This document shows, piece by piece, positions 17,757 through 25,349 of a stretch of 64,000 nt of DNA (its first letter is position 1; each line of letters begins with the position of its first letter). A program made the position numbers and the translations under genes. This stretch comes from an uncultured Rhodospirillaceae bacterium (lineage in GTDB: Bacteria; Pseudomonadota; Alphaproteobacteria; Rhodospirillales; Rhodospirillaceae): the NCBI GenBank assembly GCA_943787205.1, contig CALSLN010000006.1:78169-142168 (forward strand). The letters run 5' to 3'. The notes below the pieces were generated by a model. The model worked only from the letters and a program-made list of their open reading frames with translations, searched no databases and was not told where the DNA came from.

Positions 17757-17966
17757 ATGACAGACCCAGCCCGCACCCAAAGCCGCCTCCTGGAAACCAA
17801 TAAGTATCCCGACCGCCGAGCACCGCCTTCAAGATTACGAGACCATCCCGTATCCGGATCAAAGGCGCCCTCTGCCGCTCAACGATTTTTGCTGGCTAAG
17901 CGCGTTAACGCCTTTTTGGATGAGAAACAGTCAGTGGCAGATATCGATCCTAAATCGGCAGCGTAA
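17757..17966 (+). CDS. Small basic protein of unknown function
   Basis: 69 codons starting at an ATG about 10 bases after an AGGAC Shine-Dalgarno-like motif and 31 bases after a good -10 box. The N-terminal half is rich in Arg, Pro and Ser and looks disordered. The second half (AAQRFLLAKRVNAFLDEK) could form an amphipathic helix. No signal peptide or membrane segment. I do not recognise the family. The dedicated promoter with an operator-like palindrome and the upstream repeat array support a real, regulated gene. Confidence 0.55.
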   Translation: MTDPARTQSRLLETNKYPDRRAPPSRLRDHPVSGSKAPSAAQRFLLAKRVNAFLDEKQSVADIDPKSAA

Positions 17967-18005
17967 GGTGACAGCATTGGATTGCTTTTCTACCGGCTAA
18001 ATCCC

Positions 18006-18746
18006 TTACCGCCCCTGCCGACGTTCGTGCTGCCTACGCTTTTTTGCCACCAGGGGAATGAGGTTCTCCATAAGGTGGAACGAATTATGGCAGGCCCGAT
18101 GCAAGTTATCTTGGAAATCGCCAGACGCGGCATCGCCAGCCGTATCTGATAGCGACCTAATCACCACAAACGGCAATTCGTTGACGTGGCACGTGTGGCC
18201 AAACGCCGCACCCTCCATCTCAGTCGCAAGCGCTGAGAACTCACGCTGCAACCACCGCAGTTTATATTTGTCTTGAACAAACCGGTCGCCGGACGCGATC
18301 GTCCCCAGCATAAGGTTCGGCGCCTCTTTTTTTCCGTCAAAGGCTGCATCAAACGCATCGGTTGCTTTGGCGACGAGGCTCGGATCGCACTCTATTAATC
18401 GATCCCGTCCGGGTACTTCGCCAAGGCGTCGGCCAAACGCCGTGAGATCCATATCATATTGGACGACGTGACTCGCGACGATCATATCGCAGGCCCGCAT
18501 GTTCGGAAGAAGTCCGCCAGCCACGCCTGAAAAGATCAGAGCCTTAGGCTTGTAGCGATCAATCATCACTTGAGTGCAAATAGTCGCATTCACTTTGCCG
18601 ATACCAGATTGGGCTAAAGCGATATCAACGCCTTTGAACTTCCCGGTCACCATATTGATTTGAGCGTGAACCGATTCACGCTTCTTGGTCATTTTTCCCT
18701 TCATCAACTGGACTTCTTCGTCCATGGCACCAATGACTGCCAGCAT
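18006..18746 (-). CDS. 5'-methylthioadenosine/S-adenosylhomocysteine nucleosidase
   Basis: PNP/UDP family nucleosidase that cleaves adenine from methylthioadenosine or S-adenosylhomocysteine in methionine salvage. 246 residues from the ATG at 18746, chosen because AAAGGA lies 8 bases upstream; the in-frame GTG at 18752 would be too close. Landmarks are LAVIGAMDEEVQLM (catalytic acid region near the N-terminus), ALAQSGIGKVNAT, ALIFSGVAGGL, ATEMEGAAFGH (the ribose- and purine-contacting Met-Glu pair) and VIRSLSDTAG with the conserved Ser-Asp. The specific name MtnN/Pfs is likely, but a related futalosine or other nucleosidase is not excluded. Divergent from the cupin gene. Confidence 0.85.
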   Translation of the reverse strand: MLAVIGAMDEEVQLMKGKMTKKRESVHAQINMVTGKFKGVDIALAQSGIGKVNATICTQVMIDRYKPKALIFSGVAGGLLPNMRACDMIVASHVVQYDMDLTAFGRRLGEVPGRDRLIECDPSLVAKATDAFDAAFDGKKEAPNLMLGTIASGDRFVQDKYKLRWLQREFSALATEMEGAAFGHTCHVNELPFVVIRSLSDTAGDAASGDFQDNLHRACHNSFHLMENLIPLVAKKRRQHERRQGR

Positions 18747-18906
18747 GGTCACTATCCTTTGTCATTCTGCACCCGTTGAGGGCTGTTCCGAATCCTTTGG
18801 CCACCATAGTGAGACCGGATGCAGACCGCATGCGAGCGAAGGTATGAATGGCCAAGGCATTGGTATTAAAATGTGCCAGGGTTGAGTGTTATTCTGACGC
18901 CCAGCC

Positions 18907-18926
18907 ACACAACGCTCTTGTTGTGT
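18907..18926 (+). promoter_or_regulatory. Inverted repeat in the cupin gene leader
   Basis: ACACAAC-6-GTTGTGT is a perfect 7-bp inverted repeat ending about 28 bases before the cupin ATG. No T-run follows, so it is more likely an operator or a leader hairpin than a terminator. Confidence 0.4.
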
Positions 18927-18954
18927 CATAAAAATATGCTGGGGAAATAAAACA

Positions 18955-19806
18955 ATGGCACGTCCGTGGATCGAATTTCTCTATGCGCAAAACCTGCCGT
19001 GGACGGAAGGCCTCTATGGCGGTGCGCGCGATGACGTAACGGTCAAGACACTGAGCATCGACGATAGCGCCGGTGACGCCAGTGTCTTGATTCAGTATCC
19101 AGCAGGTTGGCAGCGCGAGAATGCTGAAGCGCTCACTGCCGAAGAAGAGTTCTATGTTCTCGACGGTGAGATCGAGATCAATGGACAGACCTACACGCGC
19201 GATTGCTATGGATGCTTCCCGGCTGGCTATGTGCGCTCAGACGCTCGTTCCCCATCAGGCTGCGTCGCCCTGACCTTTTTCGATACGGAGCCAAAAGTAT
19301 CTGCTGATCTTTCAAACACCTTTGAACAGCAAGACCTCGTCGCATTCATCAACACGCTCGATATGAAATGGGATGCCTCAACCGCAGACCCATCTCTGGA
19401 ATGGATGGGCAACCGTCGCAAGGTTTTGAAGTGGGATCATGACTACGATCAAAAAGGCACGTTTCTGTTTTCAACGTCACCACACATCTACCCGGAAAAC
19501 TGGTCCTGCCCGACTCTAACCCATCCCTGCGTCGAGGAAACTTTCATGCTGGGTGGAGAATTCATCGGCCCCCATGGCCGCATGACCAAGGGCGGCTATT
19601 TTTGGCGGCCAGAAGAAATCCCGCATGGCCCCTTTGGCACACGCGAAGGCGCGTTTTGCTTGATCCGCTTTAAGTACGGCAAACACATCAACGTGTGGGG
19701 CGATACCGACGTGCCCTACTCTTTCGACTTCCCGCACAAGCCGCACTTACCGCCAGAGCTAGCGGCCTATGGAAATACGCCCGATGACGTAGCCGTGGTG
19801 TACTAA
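18955..19806 (+). CDS. Bicupin protein (DUF4437/ChrR-cupin-like)
   Basis: 283 residues with two cupin half-domains, likely a cytoplasmic metal-binding beta barrel. The first half has VLIQYPAGWQRENAEAL, EEEFYVLDGEIEING and CYGCFPAGYVRS; the second has TLTHPCVEETFMLGGEF, TKGGYFWRPEEIPHGPFG and FCLIRFKYG. The EEEFYVLDGE and CVEETFMLGGEF segments are the cupin motif 1 equivalents, and the PHGP in the second half provides a motif-2 histidine. It begins with ARPWIEFLYAQNLPW, often seen in this family. GGGGAA lies 10 bases before the ATG. The substrate is unknown; dioxygenase, isomerase or ligand-sensing roles all occur in cupins. Its 3' end overlaps the converging gene by 4 bases. Confidence 0.7.
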   Translation: MARPWIEFLYAQNLPWTEGLYGGARDDVTVKTLSIDDSAGDASVLIQYPAGWQRENAEALTAEEEFYVLDGEIEINGQTYTRDCYGCFPAGYVRSDARSPSGCVALTFFDTEPKVSADLSNTFEQQDLVAFINTLDMKWDASTADPSLEWMGNRRKVLKWDHDYDQKGTFLFSTSPHIYPENWSCPTLTHPCVEETFMLGGEFIGPHGRMTKGGYFWRPEEIPHGPFGTREGAFCLIRFKYGKHINVWGDTDVPYSFDFPHKPHLPPELAAYGNTPDDVAVVY

Positions 19807-20237
19807 AAGCTGTCGACGTTCTCTTTAATGCGAGACAAAACCCCTTCGGGGTCATTCGTTTCCAACAACAGAACTTTGCCGTCGTTCACGGGGATGTAGA
19901 TCGCCGGCGCCCCACCCCATAAATGAACATAGGCTTGGTCATCATTAGCGAGCCTGAACCAGCCCACCTCAATACTGGGAAAGCTATACCCGTCACTCAA
20001 CCTTACGGCAGGCCGGTACACGTCGTCATTAGCGATATTGACGACACGCGCTGCATCGAGGTTTAACGATCGATATGGGAATTCTATGCGAAATACAGAT
20101 AAACCGATGCGGACGGACTGTTCGCCAAAATGCAGTGGCTTTCGTGCAATCAGAAAAACATACCAACTACATGCCAAAATGACAGCAATACTCAGTGCAG
20201 CGGCAATGCCGGCAAGCACTATCTCGTTGACTGGCAT
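19803..20237 (-). CDS. Membrane-anchored protein with a PH-like domain, unknown function
   Basis: 144 residues. One N-terminal membrane helix (EIVLAGIAAALSIAVILACSWYVFLIA) is followed by a ~110-residue soluble domain dominated by beta strands (VRIGLSVFRIEFPYRSLNL, VNIANDDVYRPAVRLSDGYSF, GWFRLANDDQAYVHLWG). It ends with a helix (DPEGVLSRIKENVDSF), a layout like bacterial PH-like domains. The topology suggests a cytoplasmic or periplasmic domain tethered to the inner membrane. I cannot assign a function. It lies between the converging cupin gene and the DUF1838 gene upstream on the same strand (24 bases). Confidence 0.55.
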   Translation of the reverse strand: MPVNEIVLAGIAAALSIAVILACSWYVFLIARKPLHFGEQSVRIGLSVFRIEFPYRSLNLDAARVVNIANDDVYRPAVRLSDGYSFPSIEVGWFRLANDDQAYVHLWGGAPAIYIPVNDGKVLLLETNDPEGVLSRIKENVDSF

Positions 20238-20260
20238 ACGCCACCTACAGTTTTAGGGTC

Positions 20261-21076
20261 TCAAATCTCCGGATCATCCAAGAACCCGGGATAATTGGTA
20301 TCCACCCACTCTTTGATGCTGGCCGGCGCATCGGCGGACCCGCGCTCTAGCTTTTGGCCGACAGTCTGCCACGACAACATGCCGGTGCTGTTGTCCATCT
20401 CCATCCATGGCCGGAACCCGCCGAGGCTTTGATAGTTAAACGTCGCAGGCCGAAAATCAGCGTTGTCATCCGCTATGTCTGAAGCGGTGGCGATATACGT
20501 GGTCAATGATGAACGGGTACTGACGTCTCCCGGCGCGCAGCCTTTATTTTTAGTGACAAAATTCTCGCGCATGAAAATCTGATGACCGGTGATCATCGGC
20601 GCGGTGATTTCACTTTCGAAATGAAGCGTGCGTTCGGTGTGTTTCCGTTCCAAACCGTCAGGCGTTATGACGCCACGGTTGAGGGACTGGATGTGATCAG
20701 GCTTAGCCGTCACGCCGTTGAACGGATTGGTCCAAGATTCAAGTGGTGCGTTGGTATCAGGGTCCCGGAAGGTCCCTCGCCCGGCCTGGGCTTCGGTTAG
20801 GTTGCCCTCAGCGTTCAGGGTCAAGCGCTGAAAGGTCAGACCTTCGACCGTCATGATATGTACGGCCACATCATTATTGGGTTTGGCCCAGACATAGCCG
20901 TTCCACCACCACAGAGCTAACTCACCGTCATTGCGCCCCCGGATACGGCGATAGACTTCCAATTTGTTCTCCGGTGCAGTGAGATCAAGAGCCGCTGAGG
21001 CGCGGGATGAGACAAAACTCGGGGCAACGGTTACGACCGCCGCTGACTTCAATGCTGTTCGACGAGACAGAGTCAT
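20261..21076 (-). CDS. DUF1838 family protein with Tat signal (first copy)
   Basis: 271 residues. The start at 21076 is set by AAGGATGTC just upstream and by a Tat signal peptide MTLSRRTALKSAAVVTVAPSF, cleaved near SRASA. The mature part has the DUF1838 pattern: NKLEVYRRIRGRNDGELALWWW, TVEGLTFQRL, WTNPFNG, FESEITAPMITGHQIFMRENF, LTTYIATASD and GGFRPWMEMDNSTGMLSWQ. The function of DUF1838 proteins is not established; export by Tat suggests a folded, perhaps cofactor-bearing periplasmic enzyme. It is last in a minus-strand run: amidohydrolase, DUF3500, VOC, DUF1838. A second DUF1838 gene is at 28.8 kb. Confidence 0.82.
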   Translation of the reverse strand: MTLSRRTALKSAAVVTVAPSFVSSRASAALDLTAPENKLEVYRRIRGRNDGELALWWWNGYVWAKPNNDVAVHIMTVEGLTFQRLTLNAEGNLTEAQAGRGTFRDPDTNAPLESWTNPFNGVTAKPDHIQSLNRGVITPDGLERKHTERTLHFESEITAPMITGHQIFMRENFVTKNKGCAPGDVSTRSSLTTYIATASDIADDNADFRPATFNYQSLGGFRPWMEMDNSTGMLSWQTVGQKLERGSADAPASIKEWVDTNYPGFLDDPEI

Positions 21077-21086
21077 AGTGACATCC

Positions 21087-21602
21087 TTATTTTTCTGGCG
21101 CGGGTTCGAGCCCCAGCGCTTTGAGTTCCTCGGTATTGCCCCACATGGGCCCATCTTGTGCAAAGCCAACGACATTGCCGTCTGGATCACCCAGGTAATA
21201 CAACGGCGTACCACCGGGGCTGTCATACCGTTCAACAAAGGTCGCCCCGGCCGCACGGGCGCGGCGGACAACCTCCTCCACATCATTGACCCCAAAGATG
21301 GCCATAGCCTGTGATTGATTTCGGGAAGTCCGCGGTGGGGTCTTCGGCGCATCAGGATCAAGGTGGCCGATTTCCAGCGCAGCACCACCGCCGGCGCGAA
21401 GGCCAACGATCTTGGATGAACTCGCCCATTCTTCGAAACCAAGCGCACGGTAGAAATCAGCCAAAGCATCCCGATCGTGCGAGCGGATGACGTACCAGCC
21501 AATGCCCTTCATTTTGATTTGATCTGCAGCCAAAGCTGGTGCCGCCAATAGTGCGAGCAGTATTGGCAGAGCAACAAGACGCGTCACGTTAATCATCTGC
21601 AT
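21087..21602 (-). CDS. VOC (glyoxalase-fold) protein with signal peptide
   Basis: Vicinal-oxygen-chelate metalloenzyme-like protein, about 171 residues. A Sec signal peptide (MINVTRLVALPILLALLAAPALAA) directs it to the periplasm, which is unusual for this family. The domain begins IGWYVIRSHDRDALADFYRALGFEEW, continues with ALEIGHLDPD and AIFGVNDVEEVVRRARAAGATFVE, and ends with YYLGDPDGNVVGFAQDG, the typical betaalphabetabetabeta repeats. The start may be ATG 21602 or 21596; either overlaps the DUF3500 stop (14 or 8 bases), indicating translational coupling. Ten bases separate it from DUF1838. The reaction is unknown. Confidence 0.83.
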   Translation of the reverse strand: MQMINVTRLVALPILLALLAAPALAADQIKMKGIGWYVIRSHDRDALADFYRALGFEEWASSSKIVGLRAGGGAALEIGHLDPDAPKTPPRTSRNQSQAMAIFGVNDVEEVVRRARAAGATFVERYDSPGGTPLYYLGDPDGNVVGFAQDGPMWGNTEELKALGLEPAPEK

Positions 21603-22665
21603 GGCTTTCTTCGTAGTGGCGGCGAAGACTATCCGCCCCATAATCTAGACCCGGCTGACGTAGCACCGTGTGAATATGATTAATGTCGGGCTCGCGTATA
21701 TCGTCTCGGATACCCGCGAGATTGAGCGTGTGATCAAATTCGATCAGCACGGACGGACCGTGAATACGGTAATAAAATGCATCACCCGGTACTGTGCCGC
21801 CCATCCATGCAAAATGAAGTTTATCCCGCCCGTCCGCTGCGATACGGGCCAGTAAAGGATCAGCCGCATCGGGCTCCATGTTGCGAACATACTCTGCAAT
21901 CAGAGTATCCAGCTTGGCGTGTTGATCCGGTGTCATCTGAGATGCCGTAAGACCGACATACTCTTTCAAGGCATCTCCGCGTTCAGGGCCGGTGAAAATT
22001 TCGTCCGGAACCGTTGTACTGAGGATGGCCTGTTCGCGTTGTGCGTCGCTCAGGCTGTTCACCAGCTCAAGGGCTTTGTCTTCCTCTTCTCCAAGAACGC
22101 GCCATCCGGCATAGGGTCCGTCCGGCACTTCGTTGGGCTGAACACCGATAAAAGCAGGAGTCACCTCCATTACGCCATTTGCCATAGTAAAGTTGAGGCC
22201 GAGATGGTGGCCATCCAACTGCCAGCCCCAAGGCGCGTCGCCTGACGGATCGCCAAAAATGCCGAGCCAATAGTAGCCGGAGCCAAAATTGAAGCCCTCA
22301 GGAAGCTGCGACGGGTCTGCGATTTTTGAGACCAGGTAATCATCAATGCGCATGATGCCCGCCGCCTTTTGATACCCTTGGCTGCTCAGACCACATTGCA
22401 CCAGACGATGCCCCAGCTTGCGTTGAGCGTCGGTCATGTCTTCGAACGTTAGACCTTCATCGCGAAATCTTGATCCTGGAAGGTTTGTCCATTTTTTACG
22501 GCCCGCATGCTCGAATGGTCGTACGGCCTCAGATTTCTGCTCATCGGTGAGCGCAGACATAAATGCTGTTGCAGCGACGCGACAGGTCTCAGCACTTGGT
22601 GCCGCCGAAACTGTAGTCACAGAGAATGAAACCAACCCTGCGTAAACCATCATCAAGACACGCAT
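21589..22665 (-). CDS. DUF3500 domain secreted protein
   Basis: 358 residues with a Sec signal peptide (MRVLMMVYAGLVSFSVTTVSAA). The family pattern is AFMSALTDEQKSEAVRPFEH, GLTFEDMTDAQRKLGHRLVQ, YYWLGIFGDPSGDAPWGWQLDGHHLGLNF, LSDAQREQAIL, and a C-terminal HFAWMGGTVPGDAFYYRIHGPSVLIEFDHT followed by HIHTVLRQPGLDYGADSL. Conserved His-rich stretches (GWQLDGHHLGL, NHIHTV) suggest metal binding. DUF3500 has no proven function; members are often found with exported hydrolases. It overlaps the VOC gene and follows the amidohydrolase gene by 34 bases on the same strand. Confidence 0.85.
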   Translation of the reverse strand: MRVLMMVYAGLVSFSVTTVSAAPSAETCRVAATAFMSALTDEQKSEAVRPFEHAGRKKWTNLPGSRFRDEGLTFEDMTDAQRKLGHRLVQCGLSSQGYQKAAGIMRIDDYLVSKIADPSQLPEGFNFGSGYYWLGIFGDPSGDAPWGWQLDGHHLGLNFTMANGVMEVTPAFIGVQPNEVPDGPYAGWRVLGEEEDKALELVNSLSDAQREQAILSTTVPDEIFTGPERGDALKEYVGLTASQMTPDQHAKLDTLIAEYVRNMEPDAADPLLARIAADGRDKLHFAWMGGTVPGDAFYYRIHGPSVLIEFDHTLNLAGIRDDIREPDINHIHTVLRQPGLDYGADSLRRHYEESHADD

Positions 22666-22699
22666 AGCACTTGCTCCCGTTAAATATGCACTACCGTCT

Positions 22700-24202
22700 C
22701 TACCGATCCTGTTGCGACAAGAACCTTAGGAACTCACGGCGGTTTTTGGGGCCGTAGGTGAGATAGCTGGGGTCTGTCCGCTCGGCATACTCTTGCTTGG
22801 CTTTTCCCACTGGATCTACCTTGGTGTGCTTGCGCACATCGTCCGGTGAAAGCTCATAGGCGTCGGCCCCATTCAGGCCAAAGACCTTGGCGCGAATTTC
22901 TGGTGTGATCTTTGGATAGCCATACTTCTCTTGGAATTCGTCCGAAATCTGGAAGGCCCGGAAGGCCATAATCTGATCTTGTGGTGAACCATACCAAATA
23001 GAGTCAGTGCCCCAAAGCACCCTGTCTTCGCCGACGTACTTAAGCAGTTTACCCATGACATGAGCCGCTTGATCAGGGTCACGCATCAGGTAGCGCCAGG
23101 TGCTGCCAATTTCGGCATAGACATTCTTTTGATCAGAGGCCGATATGCCGCTGTCTGTCAGCGAATTGATTAAGTCATCAACACCACTACCAGAATCGCG
23201 CGCGTATGGGCCTTCGGTGACGCGCATGTCGTAGCCTGCGTGATAAATCATAAACGTGATATCTGGGTTCGCTGTAGCCGCCGGGCCGACATCGCGCGAA
23301 CTGGCGTACTTCAGATTCTCTGTGTACTGGAGAAATGGCAAACCTTTATGAACACAGACTCGCTTAACACCCGTCTTACGCACTTTGTCTATGAAGTGCT
23401 GACCGAGGTCGTCATCAAGGTAGAAGCCCGTGTCATTGGGTCCGTGCTGGGTATAGGTCTTCCACGCCGCCACTGGCCAATTGGCCGCCGTTTCATCCAT
23501 GATATCGAGGTCTTCTTGATAGGTCGGCATGCACCTGCCGTGCACCATCAAACGTTGGGTGGTGTCGAGCGCTTCAACAATGCGTAGAGTTTCCGCACCT
23601 TCTGAATACTGCGGCAACATCTGATTGTTCGGCGCAGGGCCAAAAGACAACACAGCGATATCCGTATCGCTATCCATGAACACTTCTTTGACGTAAGCCT
23701 CGCCGGTTAAACAATGGATGTGGCCATTCTCAGGGTCGTTGCCTCCATAGTCACAGCCCACTTGAGGCGCGAAGAATTTGTAATTGTGGCGGGCGGGATA
23801 GAGCGGCGCACCTTCAACCCAACTTTCAATATTGCCAACGTGGTGGCCTTGGATATCAAAGATAAACTCATCACCATCGAGCGCGTCTTTAGCGGCAGCC
23901 TCGTCCTTACCGGCTTCCCAGGGGAGTTCGTAGGAACTGCCGCGCTTGCCCGTCGCCGCGTTGACCTCGTTAAACGCTAACAACGTTGTTGCCGCGCCTG
24001 CGGTGGATACTAAAAAGTCACGGCGGTGCTGCCCGGTATGGCGGGCGTTTGCATCCGCAGCGACAAGAGCCTGCTTATTGGCTTCAACGTTCGCATCGGA
24101 CAAAGCCCGAGGCATGAATTCACCATTGGATGTCGTATCAACCTTGATTGGCAAACGAATACCATCAGGATCATTCTCAAACGTGCGTGACTTCTTGCTC
24201 AT
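22700..24202 (-). CDS. Exported amidohydrolase (Amidohydro_2 family)
   Basis: 500 residues. A twin-arginine motif (HRRDFLVSTAGAATTLLAF) sits unusually deep, at residues 60-61, after an acidic leader of about 58 residues. The TIM-barrel metal site is visible as FDIQGHHVG, MVHGR, IYHAGYDMR and LWGTDSIWYGSP (the Asp), fitting PF04909-type hydrolases/decarboxylases. The C-terminus ends YGPKNRREFLRFL. It is upstream of DUF3500, VOC and DUF1838 on the same strand, forming a four-gene exported module. The start ATG at 24202 follows GGGAGGGCACC (strong Shine-Dalgarno). The substrate is unknown; family members act on amides, lactones or carboxylated rings. Confidence 0.85.
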   Translation of the reverse strand: MSKKSRTFENDPDGIRLPIKVDTTSNGEFMPRALSDANVEANKQALVAADANARHTGQHRRDFLVSTAGAATTLLAFNEVNAATGKRGSSYELPWEAGKDEAAAKDALDGDEFIFDIQGHHVGNIESWVEGAPLYPARHNYKFFAPQVGCDYGGNDPENGHIHCLTGEAYVKEVFMDSDTDIAVLSFGPAPNNQMLPQYSEGAETLRIVEALDTTQRLMVHGRCMPTYQEDLDIMDETAANWPVAAWKTYTQHGPNDTGFYLDDDLGQHFIDKVRKTGVKRVCVHKGLPFLQYTENLKYASSRDVGPAATANPDITFMIYHAGYDMRVTEGPYARDSGSGVDDLINSLTDSGISASDQKNVYAEIGSTWRYLMRDPDQAAHVMGKLLKYVGEDRVLWGTDSIWYGSPQDQIMAFRAFQISDEFQEKYGYPKITPEIRAKVFGLNGADAYELSPDDVRKHTKVDPVGKAKQEYAERTDPSYLTYGPKNRREFLRFLSQQDR

Positions 24203-24258
24203 GGTGCCCTCCCCAGGAAAACTATGACGAGATCGTAAGACGCTGGCCGGGCCCGATG

Positions 24259-24600
24259 CTAGTGGCTCCGGCCTCTCAACCGCATTTTCTCAAACACTAA
24301 CCCCCTCTCGGTCAGAACGATGTTCTCCACATAGGGGTGCGCAACCGTGCTGTTGGTGTGATTGACGAGAAACAGCGCCGGGGCAAGATCGTGCATCTTT
24401 GCCATGACGTTTTGCAGGGCACGGTCTCGTTTCTCCAAGTCGAAGATCGCGCCCGTTGCTCTAATCTCGGGCATCAAACTCTTGTCGCAAAACAACGGAT
24501 TCGCTTTCGCGCAGGAATACGTCTCAATGGAGCGGACCGTGTCTCGATAGGCCCCTGAATCCCACACCAAAGATATGATGTCGGCGCGCATAAGGAAATC
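24259..24600 (-). pseudogene. C-terminal remnant of a family-5 substrate-binding protein
   Basis: About 110 codons read ADIISLVWDSGAYRDT, SIETYSCAKANPLFCD, RDRALQNVMAKMHDLAPALFLVNHT and YVENIVLTERGLVFEKM. This is the C-terminal end of an SBP_bac_5 protein; the rest of the gene is absent because the double-DUF1330 gene begins on the opposite strand at 24605. The overlap of the remnant with that gene's promoter region marks a rearrangement boundary. No start or signal peptide belongs to it. I see no other part of this gene in the window. Confidence 0.6.
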
Positions 24601-24604
24601 TAAG

Positions 24605-25309
24605 ATGAAGTTCAGCACTCTACTTTTTTGTTTCTTCGCAATCATCGGTACTGGGTCTATCGCCCAAGCCCAACAAGACGAACCGCCAGGTTATATCTTC
24701 GTCACAGGTTGGTACAAAGATGCAGGCTTGCAGCGGGACTATGGCCGCGCGGTCGGCCCCATTTTACGTGAACATGGATTTGAGACAGCTGTCCTTGGTT
24801 TAACAGGGGTCAATCTTCGCATACTAGAAGGCGACTGGATTCCTGGCCGGATCATGTTGATCAAATTTCCATCTGAAGGGCATGCTGAGCGGTTCTGGTG
24901 GAGCGATGCCTACCAGGAAGCCAAGAAAATTCGCGCACCGGCGTCAGCCTTAGATATTGCTCAGGTGGACGGTGAGCCTGGAGTCAAACCGCTGATGAAC
25001 GACACGTCGGCCTATTTGGTTTTTTATGCTGAGATAACCGACTTTAAGACCTTCATCGAACAATACGCCCCTATCGCACCGGGGGTCCTGAAAAAGTATG
25101 GCGGCCAGTTCCTGGTCCGCGCCAGTCGCGCCGATACGGAGCTGCTAGAGGGAACAGTGCCCAACGCCAGTCTGGTTGTGGTTGAGTTTCCCAACACCAA
25201 AGCCATGACCGACTTCTGGACGAGCGAAGAATACCAACGCCTGAGCGAAATTCGAAAAGCATCTGGAAAGTGGTCTGTCGCTGAGATCGTGCCACGTCCC
25301 CCACAATAA
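24605..25309 (+). CDS. Secreted protein with two DUF1330-like domains
   Basis: 234 residues. A Sec signal peptide (MKFSTLLFCFFAIIGTGSIAQA) precedes two ferredoxin-like DUF1330 repeats. The first has YIFVTGWYKDAGLQRDYGRAV, IMLIKFPSEGHAERFWWSDAY; the second has YLVFYAEITDFKTFIEQYAP, LVVVEFPNTKAMTDFWTSEEY. DUF1330 domains are dimeric alpha/beta barrels of unknown function related to NIPSNAP/ABM folds, so the tandem copy may form an intramolecular dimer. A cytoplasmic relative with the same two-domain plan is at 56.7 kb. Divergent from the amidohydrolase module and converging with the kinase gene. Confidence 0.8.
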   Translation: MKFSTLLFCFFAIIGTGSIAQAQQDEPPGYIFVTGWYKDAGLQRDYGRAVGPILREHGFETAVLGLTGVNLRILEGDWIPGRIMLIKFPSEGHAERFWWSDAYQEAKKIRAPASALDIAQVDGEPGVKPLMNDTSAYLVFYAEITDFKTFIEQYAPIAPGVLKKYGGQFLVRASRADTELLEGTVPNASLVVVEFPNTKAMTDFWTSEEYQRLSEIRKASGKWSVAEIVPRPPQ

Positions 25310-25349
25310 TTAACGGAGGCACAACAGAAAGGGTTGGCGTAGCCCAGAC

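Noticed and set aside
21100..21120. tRNA-like GGTTCGAGCCC string
   Set aside because: It lies inside the VOC coding sequence near its stop, and no acceptor stem or anticodon arm can be formed around it.
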